Below, in pieces: positions 22,897 to 33,733 of a stretch of DNA of 64,000 bases. Below the pieces are notes generated by a model. The model was given only the letters and a program-made list of their open reading frames with translations. It did not search any database and was not told where the DNA came from. How positions within the stretch are numbered: position 1 is the first letter of the stretch; every line of letters starts with the position of its first letter. The stretch comes from Nematopogon swammerdamellus (lineage: Eukaryota; Arthropoda; Insecta; Lepidoptera; Adelidae): positions 18,943,347 through 19,007,346 of the forward strand of contig OX336355.1 of assembly GCA_946902875.1 (NCBI GenBank), written 5' to 3'. The position numbers and the translations under genes were made by a program.

Positions 22897-23304
22897 TTTT
22901 TTTTTTTTTTTTATTTTTTTTTTTTTTTTTTATGGAAACTGACACGGTTGGCTACATCACCTACAACGTCCGTGATGTCAGCCCATTACACCGGGTGAAC
23001 TAGGTGCCATGTCAGTGCTTCCCCCTTCGATCGTGCCGGCTACACTGAACTGGTCGGAAAACACAAACTATTTACATAGCCGTTTTAACCGACGTTTCAT
23101 TCAGTGCGGTGGTACCAACCCGGGCGGGTTAAACCCTACCACCAAGTAATATTAGGAGGGAAGGGACCTACAGTTTTACGAGGAATCCGAACCTCGGTCA
23201 GCCTCCAACGGTCAGCGGTCACCCATCCAAGTACTGACCGCACCCAGCGTTGCTTAACATTCAATAGCGACAGTTGACTGTCTGCACCACTGAGCTATCG
23301 AGGC
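22897..23304 (-). mobile_element. SINE with 5S-rRNA-like head + tail A
   Basis: Tail A (22897-about 23150, T-run at the left) is the same as in the head-1 SINEs. The head differs: minus-strand positions 23257-23215 closely match the 3' half of the 5S rRNA promoter region (ttaagcaacgctgggtgcgg, then tcagtacttggatgggtgac). It is flanked by an A-box-like TAGCTCAGTGG (23297-23287) and a B-box-like GGTTCGGATTCC (23193-23182). A polymerase III origin is therefore likely. A diverged second copy is at 43963-44628. Confidence 0.8.
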
Positions 23305-23316
23305 TGACGAGGATAT

Positions 23317-23570
23317 CTATGTTATACTTATAATATAAATAGGATACGCTTTGAGCCAACCACTCAGCGAAAGCCTCTCAAGGTGGTCGTCGAGGCTCTT
23401 CACTCTCAGCCCATGGACCGATACGACCATGACTACAACGATCGTCGAGTCGATGCGCCACATTTTGGTAACCTCGTGCTGCAGATCCAGATACTTCAAA
23501 ATCTCTGCTTCCTTGCTGACGATTTACCATCGTGCGGCACGGCGGTCGGCGATATAGACGATCGTTGTAC
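23317..23570 (-). pseudogene. Degraded LINE ORF2 C-terminal remnant
   Basis: Minus-strand reading KYLDLQHEVTKMWRIDST, then SVHGLRVKSLDDHLERLSL, fits the conserved C-terminal segment of LINE polyproteins (usual pattern: KYQDLALEI..MW..DS...PIVVSVNGL..KSL..HL..L.L). Adjoining codons fall in other frames and nothing upstream continues the ORF, so it is a decayed fragment. The link to a particular clade is uncertain. Confidence 0.55.
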
Positions 23571-24256
23571 GCCTCACCTCCCGCCTGCAATCACAATATC
23601 ATTATTCCACGTTCGTTATATATATCTAAGTTTTCTGCATTCCTTTCGGTCCTACATCCACAATTAGGTACCGCGCACCCACTCATTGTTTGGCCCACAT
23701 CGATACAAATATAATACAATAGAATCCAATGCAATTTTAGTTCTATTTTATTTGATAAAATTCCCTTTGGGGACAGCATGTCCGCGGACAAAATGTCCTT
23801 AACACAATGGCAAGAAGTCTAGTCTTGTCTTATCTCATTCTAACACAAACAATTTACATTTTTATAAAAATATACTCTGGCTGGACGTAAAATTCGAGGT
23901 CTCTGGGCTGGACTAACTCTATTCTATAGTCTAGGTCTAGCCACAGGAGTCTAGCTAATGACTAATTCCTTGAAAATGTAGATGTACTTAATTTCAAGTT
24001 GTTACCATGGGGCTGACATAGTCGAAAATCGGCAAAAGTCCCAATTATAATTTAGAAAAAAAAAACATGTATCTTTCACACTAGGGACAAATTCACGTCG
24101 CCTGTCTATAGCCATTATAAAAAAAATATTTAACCCAATGGTGACCCAAAGAATTGTAATTTATTAAATGAAATTATTTCAAAATTATTAAATGTCATCC
24201 TGTCAGTTCCGTGCGACATTGACTTTTGTATGTGTTGAGATTTAGCAAGAGATTTT

Positions 24257-26098
24257 ATGAAAGCATATTTTTATTTTTATAATTGTTTTATCTGTGTGCC
24301 CATCGTCATGCTCTCGCTGGCACTCATCTATTACGTCTTTCTTCTATATCTTCAACAAGGCAGCTCGACCAGACCTTCCTCGCTCAACATAGGAACTGTT
24401 CTTTTTTACCGTTCAGACAGTAAAAGACCCTGCTGGTCCAAAGATGAGCTAGCTCTCTTGCGTTCAAGAAGAGTTCTACAGGGCATACTGCCGCCTACAG
24501 ACTCCATAAATATCAACAACGAGGAATATGTCGACAGATTGCTCAATTATTTCAACAACGCGTTTGCTATAGTCAATAGGAGCGTCGCCACAGATCCCAA
24601 CGCGGATATAATCACTCGCGCTATGGCAGACACTGTAGGTGGATATCTGAAATATTGGGTATTGCCCGCTACAAGGTACGGCTTCTACGGAGGTACCGTC
24701 AGCTATTCTGCAGCCAAGAAATTGACAGACTATTATGAGGACATAAAATCCAATCTCAATACAGACGGCTACTCCTGGCGCTCTCCCGACGACGCCATAT
24801 TGAAAACCATAAAACTGAAAGTGTCACCTGCCTCTATCCCCCTTAACGAGGGTAGAAGCCGTCGTGGGTCCTGCAAGGATCTGGCCTTTTACGAAACGGC
24901 ATCTTCTGAGCTGGTGATACCGGTGCCGCATGTCAATTGGGAGTACAAGCCGCACATGATGATGATTCCTTTAGAGCGCAACTCTCTGGTAGCGTTACAG
25001 TCACCGACGTCCGCTTACGCCTTGTACGATTACTACACCACCGCCCAACTGTGTTTAGCGGAACGGCAGAGTATGAAGCAGAAGAATGAGTTTGAATCGA
25101 GGTTTCAACGCTGGGCCATCTCGGACGTTGTACCGCACTTAATAGATGACACCACGTACGTGGCCTTTGGAAGTATTCTTCGATTACTGAATGGAACTGG
25201 AGATTGGATTTTAGGTCGCAACATAATTGAGCGTGGCAATACATGTGACATGCCGGCCTCGATAGATAATCAAATTCGAAATGTGATAAGAGGAGTCCCA
25301 GCTTTTCTCGGATCGCTCCTAATATTGTGGTGCGGCCCGTGCTTGCTCTATTACTGTTTGAAGGGCATGAAACGCCGGAGAAAACCCGAGAAAGATAATC
25401 CCGGCGAGACGACTACTGTCCTCACAAGTGAGAACCGTCTTTCTCGAAGGCCATCGTTCAAACGATCCGAGCGTAACTTCCCCTGTAATATCTTCTACTC
25501 GACCAAGAGTAAAACCAGTACATCCGAAAAACCATCTTTTGAAAATTCCAGCAAGACATCTAGCAATTTCAAAAGTAAGACTTCAGGATTACTGCTTAAA
25601 GTCAGCCGAGCTAACAGCGTGCATTCCTTTAACTTCGGAAAAGAGATAGAGAACTTTCCAAACAATTCCTTCACGAAACTGGACCAGTCGACGAAATCAG
25701 AAAAATCAATGGTTCATTCTGAGATAGATTTAAACAAAATTGATCAAGCAGATCGTCTTAGTGAAATAATAAATTACTTCAGCAGTGCCTGCACAAGGTC
25801 CGATGACTTGGTGACAGGAGATCACTGTCTAGAAGTGCCATCGTCACTGTGCACCTTAGCTCCAGACGATGCTCCAGACGATGCTCCTGCAGCAGACACC
25901 TCCGATTGTGAAGCGGAACACATTGACATCGATAAAAATATTCGAAGCTATCCTGATGTTAGAATGGCCATAGAGCTGCAGCTACATGACGAGAGGCAGG
26001 AAAGTTTGTCTAGTCGAAGGGAAAATGAAAGGCCTAGTCGGATTCCGCAGAAAGCCAAGTCTACATTGAAGCCTAGAAGGTATACTTACAATACTTAA
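24257..26098 (+). CDS. Unrecognised two-pass membrane protein, intronless
   Basis: I do not recognise this 613-residue protein. The ATG is the first after an in-frame TGA eight codons upstream. Residues about 10-33 form a hydrophobic signal anchor (CFICVPIVMLSLALIYYVFL), residues about 34-344 a probable luminal/extracellular domain with sequons NRS and NGT and a few cysteines, and residues about 345-368 a second membrane helix followed by KGMKRRRKPEK. The last 240 residues are Ser/Lys/Asp-rich, probably disordered, with a short APDD duplication. Both ends would face the cytosol. An AATAAA lies at 26184-26189, 86 nt after the stop. Codon use is unremarkable and there are no internal stops, so it looks functional. 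It could be a retrogene or a lineage-specific gene. Confidence 0.8.
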   Translation: MKAYFYFYNCFICVPIVMLSLALIYYVFLLYLQQGSSTRPSSLNIGTVLFYRSDSKRPCWSKDELALLRSRRVLQGILPPTDSININNEEYVDRLLNYFNNAFAIVNRSVATDPNADIITRAMADTVGGYLKYWVLPATRYGFYGGTVSYSAAKKLTDYYEDIKSNLNTDGYSWRSPDDAILKTIKLKVSPASIPLNEGRSRRGSCKDLAFYETASSELVIPVPHVNWEYKPHMMMIPLERNSLVALQSPTSAYALYDYYTTAQLCLAERQSMKQKNEFESRFQRWAISDVVPHLIDDTTYVAFGSILRLLNGTGDWILGRNIIERGNTCDMPASIDNQIRNVIRGVPAFLGSLLILWCGPCLLYYCLKGMKRRRKPEKDNPGETTTVLTSENRLSRRPSFKRSERNFPCNIFYSTKSKTSTSEKPSFENSSKTSSNFKSKTSGLLLKVSRANSVHSFNFGKEIENFPNNSFTKLDQSTKSEKSMVHSEIDLNKIDQADRLSEIINYFSSACTRSDDLVTGDHCLEVPSSLCTLAPDDAPDDAPAADTSDCEAEHIDIDKNIRSYPDVRMAIELQLHDERQESLSSRRENERPSRIPQKAKSTLKPRRYTYNT

Positions 26099-26183
26099 CA
26101 CGAGGTTGCTCCTCGGGCACTCACTTTGGTTAATACGTGAATATCAACCTTATGTTTACTTATGCCCAATGAAATAGACAAGT

Positions 26184-26189
26184 AATAAA
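26184..26189 (+). terminator. Polyadenylation signal of the membrane-protein gene
   Basis: Canonical AATAAA shortly after the stop of the gene ending at 26098, in AT-rich sequence. Confidence 0.6.
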
Positions 26190-26884
26190 TAGTTGTACAA
26201 AACTAGTCATTTTTATTCTTATTTTCTGTAAGATCTTGCTACACACACACTGTGCCAACCACGGATTACTGGCACGCACGCACTGCACTGCATCCATAAG
26301 GCACTGATTTTGTTATTATTTACTCAGTTTTAAATAATGACTGATGTGATGAGAGATAATTTGATAAATGATGAAAACGAATGAAAGAAACGGGCACACT
26401 GGTGTTTAATTTTGTGAATACATCATAATAACAATAAATAAAAAAAATTAAAATTACAACTGTCGACAATAGTTGATTCCATGTTCGCATAACCCGCCCA
26501 AGAACTACTCAAACAATTCCCATGGGGTTGTCACTTGTCACTGTCGTTTTCAGGCATCAATATGAGGCTATGCTGCCTCAGAGAAAGGGCGGTAGAGAAT
26601 AGAAGAGATAGTCTTGCTCGGTGATGTACCTAATCACAAGTCTAAATTTAATACCTTTTCCGTTGGTTTTTTGGTGTTTTGAATGATTGGTGGTGGTTTT
26701 AAAAAAATATACCTATATAAATTTTTTTTTTTTATTTAAATCCTATAAATCTTTTTTACATTGAGATCAGTTATTTATTATGCAAAATTTCGTGATCGAA
26801 TTTAAAGCTTTGCTATTTTTTTTATCGCGAAAATGTAATTGAATCTATCATGTTTTCGCCACCTATAATAACCTAGCGTTCGTA

Positions 26885-28390
26885 CAGTCAAAGTTCTATA
26901 CTTGGGACAATTTTGAACTTCAAACTTGAAATTTTGTAGGTTTCAAGTATCGTGGAATATTGAAATATATATTAAAATACTGGTCTTGAAAGCAGCATTT
27001 AGCATGTTTTTGCTCAACATTTATTTTTTATTTTATGGCAATGAAAAATATTTTTTTGTTCGTGTTCCAAGTTAGGCGAAGGGTAACTTATCTTGGGACA
27101 TCCAGAGTTTTACCACCAAATCCTATTCACTTACAAAATGGTCCAAATTAAGCTACCTGATATCAAACTTGGGACAGTGTTTAGTTAATTTTTTGAGAAA
27201 AATATTATTTCATTCCAATATTGTCCTAGATATTCTACCTTTTATAAACCTTACCGGTTTTACCTGTTGTAAGCCCAATTCTTTTTCCCAGCTTATTTGA
27301 ATGCAATACGAATACTACTTGGAAATTATTAAAATTAATTTTATTTTTGAATATTCATTCAATGGAAAATTATTAACACTCAAAATTTCTGACGAAATGC
27401 GGAAGTCTCCTAAATTGGGACAGTGTGTCCCAAGTTAGGACAAGGTTTATGAGAAATAAAAAAAACACTTCATTACAAAATTTCAAACATTTATTCAAAT
27501 GATAAAATAAAAAAACTCTTCTGAAAAGTTAAATAATCACTGCCTAACGACATAATGCCATTTTTTACAGATTCAACAGCTTTAATTAGATTCTCGTCAC
27601 TAAAATGTCGATATGGGCGTTTACTCATGGTTGATTTTTAAAATCTGAAACAAAATAAAAATGTTTTATAACCATGAAAATTATTTAGATGTAGTGTGCA
27701 ATAAGACTGTGAGTTAGTTCCTGGAGCGGCCGGAAGTAAACAAGTGTTCTCAGAAATGCAGAATAGTTCCAACCTAACTTAGGACAGTTACCCAACTTGG
27801 GACACAATACATAACCTAACTTGGGACGGCCCGTCCCAAGTTTGCACAGTTGAATCATTTTAGAAAAAATGTGTTTTATCTAACTAAACAAACAAAGTTA
27901 ATTAATGCTTACCTAACACACAATCATCATGATTAAGCTACGAAACGATCCATGCATTCAAATTTCGCTTAAAGGTTATGTATTCGGAGTAGCACATAAA
28001 GTTATTCTCAACATGAAATAGGTGAAATTAGAGGGTGAGTTAAAATAATTGTATTACTTACTGCGATTATAATGCGCGGGGCGGATCTCGGCGTGTCGCC
28101 GCCGCAGCGGTTCGTCAGTGTTCTCCCTCGCACCCGCACCGTACTTGTATAGTGTATTCGCGTGGCGGGTCGCCCGCTGCGGTGACGACACGCCGAGATC
28201 CGTCCCGCAGTCCCGCTACCTATACATTATCCAAAAGATTTCTTCGTGAAGTCGTGGTTGAGAACCTGATAGTTCGAAACAGATTACGCTGACCGCTCCA
28301 AGAATGAACTGCCAGTGTTGCAAGCTATAGAAAAATAATTTGTCATTTGTCCCAAGTTAGGCGAATGTCCCAGGTATGGTACTTTGACTG
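26885..28390. mobile_element. Non-autonomous DNA transposon with Tc1/mariner-type ends
   Basis: The element begins CAGTCAAAGT and ends ACTTTGACTG, flanked by TA on both sides (26883-26884, 28391-28392), as for Tc1/mariner insertions. The terminal inverted repeats extend about 25-29 bp with a few mismatches (tatacttgggaca versus tgtcccaggtatgg). It is 1506 bp and shows no transposase frame. Inside are nine exact TTGGGAC/GTCCCAA heptamers and a separate GC-rich hairpin (28073-28210). Confidence 0.75.
28073..28210. repeat. GC-rich hairpin nested in the Tc1-ended element
   Basis: Arms at about 28073-28112 and 28170-28210 (shared ggatctcggcgtgtcg) are reverse complements over about 38 bp with a few mismatches. 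They stand out as a GC-rich island in AT-rich sequence, so this may be a separate nested insertion. Confidence 0.7.
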
Positions 28391-30350
28391 TACTCAACTT
28401 CACCATGCATGCGAAGAAATGTGAGGTACCTGTACCTAGTATTTTCCCGCGAAGCTAAGCCGCGGGAACAGTAGAGACCACACACAGGTCACACACAGAT
28501 TATTGGTAGAGAATAGACATATCTATTTTTTGACGTGATAACGTCTTATAAATTGATGGACACCGGCTGCACGCACGAAAATCACGTCACGTTCCATCTG
28601 AGCCTGTGTGTGCAAGCGAGAGCGCGTAACAAGCGATAGAGAGGCACAATCGGCCCAAGCGTCGGCTTGTAAAAGTACCAGGGCCGCAGAAATTAAAACG
28701 AGGTTACTCGTACCATAATATCTGGCCGGATTTATCCATGTTTCATCGCTGGCCTTTGTTTCGAATTTTTTTCCAAATGGCCGCCACTGCCCCAAGCCAC
28801 CTTCCATAGTAAAATATTCTAACCCCTTTAGAATATTCATGAAACAAGGGTTGTTGTACATTGACTTATATATTACTAACGTAAGGACGGGCCTATACAA
28901 AGAGATTTTAATGTCTTTGGGCCTATACCAGGCCTTCGTCACTCGCTCAAGGTCGCGCGTTAAATGCCTACCGCTTGGCGTACCGGTTAATGTACAAGTT
29001 AACAGTGGGCTGTCGCTATCCAGCCAGAGCGAGCGTGCGCCAACGCGCATCTACTACGTTTCGTTTCGAATTTAGAAATCTCGAAATCACGTCATTATTG
29101 TGCAGCATTTTGATTTATTTCTAGTAATTTATTTATTCGAGGGTGGATTTAATGTCTTTGGTAGGAGGTCATCGATTTAAAATAATATTATCATATTGCC
29201 AATAACATTAGTTAGATGACGCCGAACAGCATGGTATGTAGGTATGGCCTAATTCGTATGAGAATAGAAATAGAACATTCATTCGTTCTCTGTCTCAATG
29301 TGGGTTTTTATACAATAAAAAACACCAATAAAACAATAGGTACATTGTAGATGATCATTAAATTTATTGATCAAACAAAACTATCACTGGAAGGTTGCAC
29401 GCTTCCATGTGAGAAACTAATTGTGACGCTAACGCATGCATGAATTTGTTGGCATGAATTTGCCGTAGCTAAATATCGTATCGTTGGTAGGTATCATCTT
29501 TATTTTATTCCTCACAAAAAGACAGCCCAAAGACACAGCCCTTACACGCGCTGAACGACGCGCTTTCGAGATAGAGTTACGCGACAGAAAGAGAAGCGAA
29601 ATGTAGGTTAGGCATGCAGCTCTGTGCGAGTCAATTTGTACTTTATCGCGTCGTCGCAGAGTAGCTATTTCTTTGTGAGTGTTTGTACACAGATGCTTCT
29701 GTACGGAGTACTCTTTTCTATTCTGTGCCTATACGAACTGAGCAAATGGCCTCACTGCTTTGGTTGTGAGCGCGAAGTGCACAACCAAATCTTGTCAGTC
29801 AGTTGCTGGCTGTCAGTCGGCCGTGACGTGTTAGTTGTGTGGGTGTCGCTCCATAGTACCTCATACTTGCGTACTCAAATCGTGCAGAAACTACAAAAAA
29901 GAAAGGGGGAATAACGTACCATAGGTGCGTAAGCCTTATTTTGTTGCATTCAGCGATATTTCCTAATAAAATCTGAATTGACATTTTGTTTACGCAACAT
30001 CGCACGCCAGCCGCCACGCCGCCATACAGTACGTGAGCGCTAAGGAAGTAACTTTGTAGCAACGTTTATAAAAACAAAATGTGTACGTGTTATATTTCGA
30101 TAATTTTTATTTAATATTGAGAATTACGTTAACTAGTGTGAATAAATAATTTATTTATTTAAGCATTATTTTTGTTATGATTTATCTCAGACGAAATAAA
30201 AATAAATAAAGATAAAACGCAGCGAACAGCGTAGCTAGGCCGGTTTTTTTATATATGTGGTGGTGTGCCCAGTGTTGCCATAATGATTCTCCTCAGTACC
30301 ATAGTATTATAAAAATGTGTGGCATTTTTTTAAATCTAAGATAATGATAA
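28391..30350. other. Intergenic, no gene supported
   Basis: Moderately AT-rich sequence. A 175-codon open frame on the minus strand (28523-29050) shows no domain I recognise, and its sequence contains a direct repeat of a ttgggcctatacc motif, which suggests repeat DNA. Nothing else is identified. Confidence 0.5.
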
Positions 30351-30361
30351 ATGATAAAGAA

Positions 30362-32165
30362 AATTGGTCTTAGACCCACCGTGTTGGTACTCAAACTTCA
30401 GGTCTCGGTGAGATCAAATATGGCCAGAATAAAAATGGCCTGGTACATAATTAAAGAAGAAACAGGCAAATCCAAAGAGTGTAACACCAAGCTAGAGTTA
30501 AAAATTGGATCAGAAATTATTTCAGATAATACAATGATTGCCAATCATGTGAATAAATTCTTTTCCACAATAGCCCATAGTACTACTCAAAATCTAAAGG
30601 CTAGTAAAGAAGTATCACTAAACTACCTCAAAGCGTTTATCCCTCGGAATTCTGAATCAGCCATATTTGCACCTGTCACATACTTAGAGACTAAGAGAGT
30701 AATTAGGGACCTAAACCTAAACATTCCCAGGACCTTTGGAGTATGTCTCCCGTATTACTGTGTAACAAGTGTCATCGGCCCGCTAACAGATATTGTAAAT
30801 TACTGTATAAAAAATGGCATATTCCCAGATTCACTAAAAGTTGCCAAAGTCATACCTTTGTATAAAAAGGGATGCCTTAACAATGTTGAGAACTATCGTC
30901 CCGTCTCTATATTGCCGGTTTTCAGTAAGGTCTTTGAAATTTTTTTGGAAAAACGGTTAATTAAATTCTTTATTGATAATGAACATTTAAATTGTAACCA
31001 ATTTGGATTTCGGAAAGGACTGTCAACGGGTGATGCTATAGCTTCTATGGTAAAATCAATATTAAATTCCCTAGACGACTCTCAGCATACTTATGGCATC
31101 TTTTGTGACCTGTCCAAAGCCTTTGACTGTGTAAATCATGAAATATTACTAATGAAACTAGAGCATTATGGTATACGAGACAATGAATTGCGTATATTCC
31201 AATCATATTTAGAAAATAGAGCTCAAATATGTGACGTCAATGGCATAAAGTCGAATGTAGAATCAATCGCAATGGGTGTACCGCAGGGTTCTATCTTGGG
31301 ACCATTATTGTTTCTAACTTATGTTAACGACATCTCGAACTGTATAACAGACGATATAGAGATGGTAATGTTTGCAGATGATATCTCAGTTGTACTGAAA
31401 AACAATGACATAGGTAAACTAAGAGAATCTTTTATAACTGTACTAACATCTCTAAAATAATGGTTCGAGTGCAACAATTTATTACTAAATGTTAACAAAA
31501 CTAACATTATGCACTTAGGACTTCAACTTCAAGTCTCGGTGAGATCTATCCATCTGTCACATGAACCTTTGTTTTGGCCATAACTCGAGAAACACTGGTG
31601 CTAGACCCACCGTGTTGGTACTCAAACTTCAGGTCTCGGTGAGATCTAGCCATCTGTCACATGAACTTTTGTTTTGGTCATAACTCCAGAACCGTTGGTC
31701 TCGAACTAGGACAATGTGTCTCATCGAGACTTGAAGTTTGAGTACGAACACGATGGGTCTAGCACCAGTGGTTCTCGAGCTATGACCAAAACAAAAGTTC
31801 ATGTGACAGGTGGATGGATCTCATCGAGACTTGAAGTTTGAGTACCAACACGATGGGTCTGAGACCAGCGGTTCTCGAGTTATGGCCAAAACAAATTTTC
31901 ATGTGACAGATGGTTAGATCTCATCGAGACGTCCAGTTTTAGCACGAACACGATGGATCTAGGACCAGCCGTTCACGAGATATGACCAAAACCAATTTTT
32001 AACCGACTTCAATAAAAGGAGGAGGTTCTCAATTCGACTGCATTTTTTTTTAATGTAACAGATAGTTAGATCTCATCGAGACGTCCAGTTTTAGCACGAA
32101 CACGATGGATCTAGGACCAGCCGTTCTCGAGATATGACCAAAACTAATATTCATGTGACACAGAT
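30362..32165. repeat. 100-bp repeat array in two orientations, split by an RT fragment
   Basis: Units marked by tctcggtgagatc occur on the plus strand at about 30403, 31534 and 31634, and reversed (tctcatcgagac) at 31719, 31819, 31919 and 32071. Spacing is exactly 100 bp between neighbours, except 152 bp where a piece starting aaccgacttcaataaaagga has been inserted. The RT fragment lies between the first and second plus-strand units. Confidence 0.85.
30416..31519 (+). pseudogene. Broken non-LTR retrotransposon reverse transcriptase
   Basis: The frame opening at 30351 encodes a jockey/CR1-like RT: VIPLYKKGCLNNVENYRPVS (fingers), FCDLSKAFDCVNHEILL (block A aspartate), GVPQGSILGPLLF (block B) and FADDISVV (block C, FADD). 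A stop at 31458-31460 interrupts it, although the next codons (WFECNNLLLNVNKTN) continue the RT in the same frame, so this is a point nonsense mutation. The sequence then breaks off at about 31519 into a 100-bp tandem repeat. The first 20-odd codons of the open frame are not RT but part of that same repeat. An internal shortening around residues 120-130 is likely. Inactive. Confidence 0.85.
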
Positions 32166-32329
32166 TGATTTATGTCCAATTTTCAATGATGAGGTTCATT
32201 TGCAAATACTATACTTACACAACTTGTTATTATTGATAAGAAAACCGCAATTATTTTTATAATACTCGTGTACTGGGAATCATTATGGCAACACTGGCCT
32301 AGGTGTCTTACGTAAAACGTGGTAGAATT

Positions 32330-33080
32330 TACCGTGTGGGGCCGGTACTTAAAAAGAATAGCCCCACTGCATATCTCCCCGTACATGTAGTAAAAGGCGA
32401 CTAAGGGATAAGGACAAGATGTCGCGCTAAAGGGCGAAAGGCTAGCCACCTCTCACCTTGGCGCGGTCCTTCCACCTTGTCATGCAGCAGGTGGGTCTTC
32501 GTGCCTCACTTGCTGCTTGATAGTTATCTTGTCCGTATACTGTGCTAAACGTGGTGGTCGGTGTTGTGCTTTAATTTACCGAGTACTTATGGGAGTGAAA
32601 GTTGGGTATGGCAGGCGAAGCATGAGAGCAGGATAAATGATGTCGAAATGCGCGGGTTGAGAGGAGTATGTGTGGAATAGGAGTATGTGTGTCTGTAGAA
32701 GGGATGATAGGAGGGACTAATGAAAGAAATCTATGGAGCGAATGTTAGTGGAAGAGTCGGGATGGGTCGCCCTAGACGCACATACCTGGACCAGATCGGG
32801 CATGTGCTCGAAAAGGGTCAGGTGCGTAGTACCCGTAACCGACGAGCATGTATGAAGAACATTATGAGAGTGGAAGAGGCGGCAAAAGTGTGTCAGGATC
32901 GTGGCGCGTGGGGGTTGGGTTGGGTTGGGTCCGCTGTCTTTGCCTGCCCCACTGGGAGGCAGGCAAGCGTGACGTTATGTATGTGTATGTATGTATGAAC
33001 TTATAGCACAACACCGATTACTCTGCTTACCCTGATTGTCGGGATACAAAAGCGTGAGTTATGTATGTATGTATGTATGG
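32330..33080 (+). mobile_element. SINE, head 1 + tail B, interrupted by a LINE
   Basis: Head 1 starts taccgtgtggggccggtact; tail B runs to 32589, is interrupted, and resumes at 33004 (tagcacaacaccgattactc). It ends in TATG repeats. Compared with the uninterrupted copy at 10712-11062, the break lies just after gtactt in the tail. Confidence 0.8.
32590..33003 (+). mobile_element. 5'-truncated RTE-like LINE end with ACTTA target duplication
   Basis: The insert is flanked by ACTTA at 32585-32589 and 32999-33003. It carries the last part of a LINE ORF2: GRVGMGRPRRTYLDQIGHVL, then TRNRRACMKNIMRVEEAAKV, a C-terminal pattern common in RTE-type insect LINEs. It ends in a short ATGT repeat. Severe 5' truncation makes it inactive. 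Confidence 0.75.
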
Positions 33081-33603
33081 TAGAATTTCTTGCTTTCGAA
33101 AAATGCATACTGATTTATGGCAAGTCTTGCAATATTGGCATATAAGGAACGGGACATTCGGTAGATAGAATGTTAATTTAATAATGCTTATATGTATATT
33201 AATAATGCTTTTTATTTACTTAATTTAATGAAAGAACACCTATGTCTAGCAATGCCTTGTCCCTCCTTGCAATATCTACTAATGATAATAATTTTCTTAT
33301 TGCAAAAAGGTAACACGCGCACGGTCGCACGCAGTTCACGTATGCGCTAAGAGATGGCGCTGCGTCTATATACGCCCCATATGGCGAGATGAATTTGTAT
33401 AGATTACTAAATAGTTACTTCGTGCCATATCCTTACTTTAACATATCCAAAGAATATAATACTAAGCACAAGCCCATACAAAATTTGTTTGCCTATGTTT
33501 TAACCTTGGTGGCGCCAAATGCGGCCACTGCGGCGTCTTTCAGAACTAGCACTTGGCGGGAATTGGCGGGAATTTTGAATTAAATTTATTTTTAGTAGGT
33601 ACT

Positions 33604-33733
33604 GCACATTTAGCCAAACTGTGACCATTTCACACTGATATTTCTAAAATTGTCAGCCCACTCTGACTGAGCAGGCAGAACTGACAATTTTAGAACTATC
33701 AATGTGAGATGGTCACAGTTTAGCTAAATGTGC
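33604..33733. repeat. 130-bp foldback (MITE-like) element
   Basis: Arms 33604-33656 and about 33681-33733 are near-perfect reverse complements (gcacatttagccaaactgtg at the left end), with about five mismatches in 53 bp and a loop of about 24 nt. It starts and ends with GCACATTTAG-type termini. Confidence 0.85.

Noticed and set aside
23182..23304. A possible tRNA or 5S rRNA gene
   Set aside because: The A- and B-box-like motifs are about 100 nt apart, no cloverleaf or complete 5S forms, and the unit is attached to a SINE tail present elsewhere.
28523..29050. A 175-codon minus-strand frame
   Set aside because: No domain, low-complexity neighbourhood and internal direct repeats; more likely repeat DNA than a gene.
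32900..32930. GGGTT repeats as a telomere-like tract
   Set aside because: Only three GGGTT units; the insect telomere unit is TTAGG, and this is part of the LINE insert.
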